Of a stretch of 64,000 bases of DNA, positions 59,401 through 64,000 are shown one piece after another (position 1 is the first letter of the stretch; each line of letters begins with the position of its first letter). The stretch comes from Flavobacterium cerinum. GTDB taxonomy: Bacteria; Bacteroidota; Bacteroidia; Flavobacteriales; Flavobacteriaceae. The notes beneath the pieces were generated by a model, which saw only the letters and a list, made by a program, of their open reading frames with translations, did not search any database and had not been told where the DNA came from. The DNA lies in the NCBI RefSeq assembly GCF_024496085.1, contig NZ_CP101751.1, positions 3,038,001 through 3,102,000 of the forward strand, written 5' to 3'. The position numbers and the translations under genes were made by a program.

Positions 59401-60593
59401 CCGTTAATTACACGAACATAATACTCCTGACCCGGAATAAAGATGTTATTAAAATAACTTTCGGCTGTTCCGTATGACACATTTCGACAAGCGATAATTG
59501 TTCCGTTACAACTACCTTGCAGAATCTGAATCGCCGGATCATTCCCCGATTGCGCTGAAATTGCAATCGCCATTGTAGGATGCGTCGCTGTAAATTTATA
59601 CCAAACATCTTGCACCGCATTCGGATAGCTCGACGCACAGGAGGCTGCTCCGCCATCGTTTAACGCACCGCTAAAGGTTCCTGATATATTGGTACACGTT
59701 GCATTTGGCGTTAAGGTTGTCGCATTGGCACAAAGGTCATTTACAGGAGTCGGATAATTGGTCAAACAAATAGTAAAGGTTCCTGTAGTTAATTGCTCTA
59801 CAGCATTAATTACACGGACATAATATTCCTGACCCGGAATAAATATAGTACCAAAATAGTTTTCGGCTGTTCCGTATGACACATTTCGACAAGCAATGAT
59901 CGTTCCGTTACAACTGCCTTGTAGAATCTGAATCGCCGGATTATTCCCTGATTGCGCAGAAATTGCAATCGCCATTGTAGGATCCGTAGCCGTAAATTTA
60001 TACCAAACATCTTGTAAAGCTCCGGGAGCAGTATTGGCACAAGACGGAATTCCGCCATCGTTTAACGCGCCGCTAAACGTTCCTGAAATATTGTTACAGG
60101 TTGCATTTGGTGTTAATGTTGTTGCATTCGCACAAAGATCATTTGCAGGAGCCGGATATTTCGTTAAGCAAATAGAGAAAGTCCCGTTTGATAGTTGCGC
60201 TAACGCATTTACAACCCGTATATAATATTGTTGTCCCGGAACAAAATTGGTATTAACATAACTTTCAAGTGTTCCGCCGGAATAATTGGAACATGTCATT
60301 ACAGTACCGTTACAACTGCCTTGAAAAACCTGAATGGCCGGGTTGATTCCCGATTGCGCCAAAACGGTAATCCCCATCATTCCATCGGTTGCAGTAAATT
60401 TATACCAGACATCCTGCATGGCTGACGTAGCACAGGACGGTGCCGAACCGCTAAGGGTACTACCGCTAAAAGTCCCGCTACTATAATTACATGTAGTTCC
60501 GGGAATCAGTTCAATGGCATTAGAACATTCATCATTTGCATAAGATGTTAGTTGCCAAAACGAGATAAAAAATAACAAAAAGTACTTCATCAT
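56424..60593 (-). CDS. Giant T9SS surface protein with eight 134-residue repeats
   Basis: About 1389 residues from the ATG at 60593 (or at 60590), chosen because it begins a signal peptide (MKYFLLFFISFWQLTSYA). The body is eight copies of a 134-residue module (NDLCANATTLTPNATC, VQDVWYKFTATHPTMAI, QILQGSCNGTIIACRN, FIPGQEYYVRVINGADQLTT, FTICLTNYPTP). The first and last copies are most diverged and copies 3 to 5 almost identical. Two Ig-like domains with paired Cys follow (ICAGTSVVFTAVPTNGG and AICSGGTFTLPSNATNG). The end, NLYPNPAVDQLFIEIKEAD to MYIVKSTTGIHAKFVKK, is a type A sorting domain for type IX secretion. It is likely an adhesin, and copy number may vary. Confidence 0.92.
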   Translation of the reverse strand: MMKYFLLFFISFWQLTSYANDECSNAIELIPGTTCNYSSGTFSGSTLSGSAPSCATSAMQDVWYKFTATDGMMGITVLAQSGINPAIQVFQGSCNGTVMTCSNYSGGTLESYVNTNFVPGQQYYIRVVNALAQLSNGTFSICLTKYPAPANDLCANATTLTPNATCNNISGTFSGALNDGGIPSCANTAPGALQDVWYKFTATDPTMAIAISAQSGNNPAIQILQGSCNGTIIACRNVSYGTAENYFGTIFIPGQEYYVRVINAVEQLTTGTFTICLTNYPTPVNDLCANATTLTPNATCTNISGTFSGALNDGGAASCASSYPNAVQDVWYKFTATHPTMAIAISAQSGNDPAIQILQGSCNGTIIACRNVSYGTAESYFNNIFIPGQEYYVRVINGADQLTTGTFTICLTNYPTPANDLCANATTLTPNATCTNISGTFSGALNDGGAASCASSYPNAVQDVWYKFTATHPTMAIAISAQSGNDPAIQILQGSCNGTIIACRNVSYGTAESYFNNIFIPGQEYYVRVINGADQLTTGTFTICLTNYPTPANDLCANATTLTPNATCTNISGTFSGALNDGGAASCASSYPNAVQDVWYKFTATHPTMAIAISAQSGNDPAIQILQGSCNGTIIACRNVSYGTAESYFNNIFIPGQEYYVRVINGADQLTTGTFTICLTNYPTPTNDLCANATTLTPNATCTNISGTFSGALNDGGAVSCAPNYPNAVQDVWYKFTATHPTMAIAISAQSGNDPAIQILQGSCNGTIIACRNASYSTSESYFNNIFIPGQEYYVRVINGADQLTTGTFTICLTNYPTPANDLCANATTLTPNATCNNISGTFSGSLNDGGAVSCAPNYPNAVQDVWYKFTATHPTMAIAISAQSGNDPAIQILQGSCNGTIIACRNFSYSTSESYFGNIFIPGQEYYVRVINGADQLTTGTFTICLTNYPTPANDLCANATTLTPNATCTNISGTFSGALNDGGAASCASSYPNAVQDVWYKFTATATTMSVAISAQSGTNPAIQLLQGGCNGTSMACANASFGTSESYSATNLIIGQEYYVRVINAGETLTTGTFSICLTGPAPATCTPSVTISTTTTSICAGTSVVFTAVPTNGGTSPSYQWKVNGNIVGTNQATYTTTTLANGSIVTCEMTSNAACASPVTAISNSVAMNVTTPVVPTFTPIPAICSGGTFTLPSNATNGISGIWSPTINNTATTTYTFTPNAGQCAVTTTMTVTVTTINTGVTIQGNTITASATGATYQWINCNGNQPVNGAVNDSFTPTASGSYAVMITQNGCTKTSECVSVTTLGSEEFEQNKWNLYPNPAVDQLFIEIKEADEIIILDMTGKIIRHESLKSGSNTINIGSLASGMYIVKSTTGIHAKFVKK
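57350..60560 (-). repeat. 402-bp tandem DNA repeats
   Basis: Eight head-to-tail units of exactly 402 bp inside the surface protein gene. Units 3 to 5 differ by only a few bases over their length, a sign of recent amplification or conversion. The edges are approximate. Confidence 0.9.
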
Positions 60594-60624
60594 ATAAAAC
60601 GCATTGATTTTAAATAATTGATCA

Positions 60625-60649
60625 TGCCGGCAAATATAAATTGCCGGCA
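60625..60649. promoter_or_regulatory. Inverted repeat over the -7 box of the surface protein gene
   Basis: TGCCGGCAA and TTGCCGGCA flank the seven bases ATATAAA. On the minus strand the -7 box TATATTTG (60631-60638) overlaps the lower arm and lies about 38 bases before the ATG. No T run follows, so an operator is likelier than a terminator. Confidence 0.55.
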
Positions 60650-60708
60650 ATTACAGGCCATGTACTTATGTTGCGGTATTGTGTATTATTGTTGCAAACC
60701 CTGTAAAA

Positions 60709-63324
60709 TCAAGGTTTAACCGTATACTGACTCGGACTTTTTCCAAAATATTCCGTAAACGATTTGGTAAAATAAGATTGGCTGTTAAAGCCGCATTTGT
60801 ATGCAATTTCAGTAATGTTTCCTTCGTTTTTCAACAAAAGATCTTTGGCTTTTTCCAATCGGATCATACTGATAAAACCGGTGGTTGAAAATCCGGTTAA
60901 TGCTGTTAATTTTCGATGGAGCTGACTTCTGCTGACAGCCATATCATCGGATAATTCAGTTACGGAATATTCGCTGTTATCAATATTACGAATGATTTGT
61001 TCGATTACTTTATTGACATAAGCATTTTGACTTCTGATTCGTTCTTCAAATGTCTTTTCCGAATTAATCGAAGCTTTATAGTTTTCCTTATTACGTTGTA
61101 CGGTTGTAAATAAATTTCGAATGGTTAGTTTTAATTCTTCCGGCAAAAAAGGTTTAGCAATATAAGCATCCGCTCCGTGATGCAATCCTTCCAGCTTACT
61201 CTCCAATGATCCTTTAGCAGAAAATAAGATAACCGGAAGATGGCTGCTCAACTCATTTGATCGAATATCACGCAATAATTCAATTCCGTCTTTTTCCGGC
61301 ATCATCACATCCGAAAGCACAATATCCGGTAAATTTTCCCGAATTGCCTCCATTGCTAATTGTCCGTTTTGAACATGAACAACTGTAAAACTATCCTTTA
61401 AAACTGAAATCGTAAATGCAGCTGTATCCGCGTCATCTTCCGCCAGTAATAACACCGGTAAAACCGAAAGCGGTGAAGTCGTAATTGTTTCTTCTGATTT
61501 TATGATCTCCTTTACCGGGATAGTCGCCACGAATGTCGTACCGGATGCGCTGCTTTGAAAATGGATCATCCCTCCTGCCAATTCAACCAGCTCTTTAACT
61601 AGAGACAAACCGATTCCTGTACCTTCGATACCTGAAGCCTGTTTTCCTCTGAAAAAACGACGGAATACCTGTTTCTGTTCCTTTTTTGGAATACCAGGAC
61701 CATTATCACTTACTTCAATGATAATAGTATTCGCTTCCTCATGTGTATTAACCTGAATCTTTGATTTCGGCGGACAATATTTTACTGCATTCCCAACCAG
61801 ATTGGCGACTATTTTTTCCACTACATTGGATGGAAATGCGTAGTTTTTCTCCGTATTCCGATTATGCTCCCGAATAATTTCTATGGCTTTAGATTCGGCT
61901 TCACCGGTAAAACTGTTGATGATGTTTTCGACAAAATCTGCAATATTACCCGTGATATAATGCAACTGATAACGACCTCTTTTAAGCTTCGACACATCCA
62001 GTAATTCATTAACCAGATAAATCAGTTTTTTAGAATTTCGTTCGATCAGGGATAATTCTTCTTGATATGCTGTTCCCGAATGTTGTTTTATGACCTGAAC
62101 CGGACCATCGATCAACGTAAGTGGTGTTCGGATTTCATGAACGATATTTTCAAATAAGCGTAGCTTTTCCTGTTCGATTTTCTGGTTGGTTTTCTTTCTC
62201 AAAAACAGTAAATAAGCCGCAAATCCGGCTACGATAAATAGCGTAATTGCGCCAAATAACACTATAATATTCTGATTTTTGGCTTTTTCGATTTCCTGTT
62301 TATTCAACTGGATTTCCTTTTCTTTCTTTTCGCTTTGGTATTTGATTTCCAGTTCTTCAATCTCTTTTTGTTTGGCTACTGAAAACAAGCGTTGTCGCGT
62401 TTCATTTTCCAGGTTTTTATAATAATACGCGTTTTTAAAATCGTTTACGCTATCATATAACGCACTGATACGCTGATATAAAGTCGGTTTATATTGATCC
62501 TCCGGACGCAATTCGTTTATTGCGATTGCCTTTTTCATATAAGCAATTGCCGTAGCATAATCTTTTTTGCTCTGGTAATATTCTCCAATATTCTGAGTTG
62601 CATTCATCATAGTCAGATAATCCTTTTGTTTTGATGATGCCTCCAGACTTTTCCGGTAATAATAGATACAGGAATCCGGTTTTATGGTCTGATAAGCTGC
62701 TCCCAATGAATTGTAAACAGTTGCCAGATATTGTTGTTGTTTTTCCTTTAAAAGGGTCTTTTCGGCATCTTTCAGTGTTTTTATCGCTTCATTAAACGAT
62801 TTGTTGGTTATTTGCAATACGGCAAGATTTGCTGAAATAAAAGCGTAATACTGATAATCATTCGCCTCTTTTTTGGACTGAGCTGCCTTTTTCAGGTAAA
62901 ATTCGGCTTTTTGCAAGTTGTTCTGATAAAAGTAACAAACCGCAATACCGTTATAAATGGTACCGCATAGCGATTTTTCATCGTGTTTTTCAGCCAACTC
63001 CAATCCTTTCAGATAAGCTGAAATAGCTTGTTTCATATGATTTTGCTTCTGATATACTTCTCCGGTTTTTGCGTAAGACCGAATAACAAGCGAGGGATTA
63101 TTTTCTTTTTCACCGATCGTGCGGGCAATCTGACTATAATACAAACAGGAATCTACATTAATCTCCAGATAATGATGGGCAAGTTGTATGCTCAAATCAC
63201 CTTTCCGGATACTTTCTGCTTTTTGAAACAGACTTCGTAATGAATCGGCTGTATTCTGACTATAGCCTTCTTTAGAGAAGAGAAATGATAAAGCTAATAC
63301 GAGAAAAAGTTTTTTTTTTGTCAT
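60709..63324 (-). CDS. Hybrid two-component protein with TPR sensor and AraC output
   Basis: 871 residues. A signal peptide is followed by a TPR sensor (about 25-330), one transmembrane helix (IIVLFGAITLFIVAGFAAYLL is split around 350-372), and a HisKA domain with phospho-acceptor His in VHEIRTPLTLIDG. The ATPase domain carries NLVGNAVKYCPP, DNGPGIP and GTGIGLSLVKEL. A receiver domain holds EDDADTAA, the phosphorylated Asp in VLSDVMMPEKDG and the Lys in YIAKPF. An AraC HTH ends the protein (SVTELSDDMAVSRSQLHRKL, ITEIAYKCGFNSQSYFTKSF). Everything for signal-to-DNA transfer is thus in one protein. It lies 116 bases upstream of the surface-repeat gene and may control it. Confidence 0.93.
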   Translation of the reverse strand: MTKKKLFLVLALSFLFSKEGYSQNTADSLRSLFQKAESIRKGDLSIQLAHHYLEINVDSCLYYSQIARTIGEKENNPSLVIRSYAKTGEVYQKQNHMKQAISAYLKGLELAEKHDEKSLCGTIYNGIAVCYFYQNNLQKAEFYLKKAAQSKKEANDYQYYAFISANLAVLQITNKSFNEAIKTLKDAEKTLLKEKQQQYLATVYNSLGAAYQTIKPDSCIYYYRKSLEASSKQKDYLTMMNATQNIGEYYQSKKDYATAIAYMKKAIAINELRPEDQYKPTLYQRISALYDSVNDFKNAYYYKNLENETRQRLFSVAKQKEIEELEIKYQSEKKEKEIQLNKQEIEKAKNQNIIVLFGAITLFIVAGFAAYLLFLRKKTNQKIEQEKLRLFENIVHEIRTPLTLIDGPVQVIKQHSGTAYQEELSLIERNSKKLIYLVNELLDVSKLKRGRYQLHYITGNIADFVENIINSFTGEAESKAIEIIREHNRNTEKNYAFPSNVVEKIVANLVGNAVKYCPPKSKIQVNTHEEANTIIIEVSDNGPGIPKKEQKQVFRRFFRGKQASGIEGTGIGLSLVKELVELAGGMIHFQSSASGTTFVATIPVKEIIKSEETITTSPLSVLPVLLLAEDDADTAAFTISVLKDSFTVVHVQNGQLAMEAIRENLPDIVLSDVMMPEKDGIELLRDIRSNELSSHLPVILFSAKGSLESKLEGLHHGADAYIAKPFLPEELKLTIRNLFTTVQRNKENYKASINSEKTFEERIRSQNAYVNKVIEQIIRNIDNSEYSVTELSDDMAVSRSQLHRKLTALTGFSTTGFISMIRLEKAKDLLLKNEGNITEIAYKCGFNSQSYFTKSFTEYFGKSPSQYTVKP

Positions 63325-63397
63325 AATTGTATAACAATAATGGGCGTTATTTTTTCAATTGTACTTTCTTTTATCCCATTAATGAGACAAATACGGA

Positions 63398-63405
63398 CAA
63401 ATATA
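63398..63405 (-). promoter_or_regulatory. Candidate -7 box of the hybrid regulator gene
   Basis: Minus-strand TATATTTG, 73 bases before the start at 63324, implying a leader of about 65-70 bases. Confidence 0.4.
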
Positions 63406-63573
63406 TACTTTTATAGTAAATCATTCGTTTTGATTATCTTAATTAACGGTGACAAAAAACGGACTGTAATTTCCTTTTACGCTATTATTCCCGATGTATT
63501 TGTAAATTGCACGATCCGTTTGTCCGAACGAAATCTCAACCGTTTCCAACAAGGATTTATACCATTTGAGAGC

Positions 63574-64000
63574 ATGAAAAATAACAAAAAACGATTTATC
63601 GCTACTTCCACCTTACTAATTCTATTTTTAGGAATGTTATTTTCCGGTTGTAAAAAAAAGGATTTTAACGAATACCGTTCTTTTTATCGCGCCGTACACC
63701 AAAATGATACCGCATTATTATCCATCGAAACCCATGAGGATCGGTTTTACGGGCATTATCAGATTTATTACGGAAGTCGGGCGGTTAAAGATTCCGGTAG
63801 TATTGAAGGCGTTATTAACGGGGATACATTACGCGCTAAATACCGATATCGTTCTTTCGGAGGCGGCATTAATGTTGTTCCGGTTATTTTTCTAAAACGC
63901 AATGACAAACTGATATTAGGCAGTGGTATTGCCGCCAGTTATATGAATTTTGTCTACTACAAACCCGAGTTTCCGATTGATTTTGACAACTCTAAATTTA
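63574..64000 (+). CDS. Hypothetical lipoprotein, 3' end outside window
   Basis: An ATG at 63574 opens a frame that has no stop before the window ends (142 codons seen). It begins with a lipoprotein signal (KNNKKRFIATSTLLILFLGM and then LFSGC), with lipobox FSGC, followed by KKKDFNEYRSFYRAVHQND. Later parts (FYGHYQIYYGSRAVKDSGSI, GVINGDTLRAKYRYRSFGG) look like a beta-sheet protein that is common as a hypothetical in Flavobacteriaceae. No family name can be given. It is divergent from the hybrid regulator. Confidence 0.75.
   Translation, partial: MKNNKKRFIATSTLLILFLGMLFSGCKKKDFNEYRSFYRAVHQNDTALLSIETHEDRFYGHYQIYYGSRAVKDSGSIEGVINGDTLRAKYRYRSFGGGINVVPVIFLKRNDKLILGSGIAASYMNFVYYKPEFPIDFDNSKF

Noticed and set aside
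57398..60058. A series of open frames of about 82 codons in another phase, one per 402-bp unit, looking like a gene family
   Set aside because: They are shifted-frame shadows of the tandem repeats of the surface protein, spaced by exactly one repeat unit, and have no promoters of their own.
57350..60560. Regularly spaced repeats that might suggest CRISPR
   Set aside because: The units are 402 bp, in frame, and encode a protein domain. There are no spacers and no cas genes.

Overview
The window looks like a chromosomal stretch of a member of the Flavobacteriaceae (Bacteroidota), most likely Flavobacterium or a close relative. The signs are AT-rich DNA, TAnnTTTG promoter -7 boxes in place of TATAAT, almost no Shine-Dalgarno sequences, two surface proteins with type IX secretion C-terminal domains (one gliding-motility type, one Por/type A), a TonB receptor plus lipoprotein plus barrel operon, a hybrid two-component protein ending in an AraC domain, and a complete-looking menB/menA/menC set with a separate menD. 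No rRNA, tRNA, CRISPR array, transposase or integrase was seen.

Layout. 1-5.5 kb: a cut hypothetical gene, a short-repeat secreted protein, a cyclase-family hydrolase and a large PKD/T9SS type B protein. 5.5-11.4 kb: a leftward block with menC, an MBL-fold hydrolase, menA, two bacterial PH-domain membrane proteins and menB. 11.4-14.8 kb: a secreted C1 peptidase, a serine-hydrolase lipoprotein and a YgiD-like dioxygenase. 15.1-22.0 kb: a rightward operon of TonB-dependent receptor, DUF4876-like lipoprotein, DUF6850-like barrel and di-heme cytochrome c peroxidase, which I infer to be an uptake locus of unknown ligand. 22-35.8 kb: housekeeping genes (CvfB-like protein, PLP synthase, oligopeptidase B, YbaB, menD, GNAT, glutathione peroxidase), an Lrp/PhyH/DinB-like/DUF4180 operon, maa plus an EamA exporter, and two hypothetical proteins. 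35.9-37.4 kb: a serine hydrolase with a striking double operator in its promoter.

37.4-56 kb is the most interesting part: about 18.5 kb of genes all on the minus strand that form a large tellurite-resistance (Ter) type stress system. In transcription order it holds a HAD hydrolase, a PRTase-like protein, two TerD-family proteins, TelA, an unknown 326-aa protein, two more TerD-family proteins, a 140-aa tryptophan-rich protein, two VWA proteins (TerY and TerY plus zinc ribbon), a PP2C phosphatase, a kinase with a zinc ribbon, and TerC. After a terminator it continues with a TerB-like/BRCT fusion, a TerB_C protein, a BrxD-like P-loop ATPase and an Lhr/BrxHI-like helicase. I read the second part as a DNA-acting module (ATPase, helicase, BRCT) coupled to the phospho-signalling and calcium-binding Ter part, with likely roles in stress response or phage defence. 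That role is inference.

56-64 kb: an intergenic region rich in hairpins, a 1.39-kilo-residue T9SS protein made of eight 134-residue repeats (402-bp tandem DNA repeats), a TPR hybrid histidine kinase/AraC regulator next to it, and the start of a lipoprotein gene cut by the window end.
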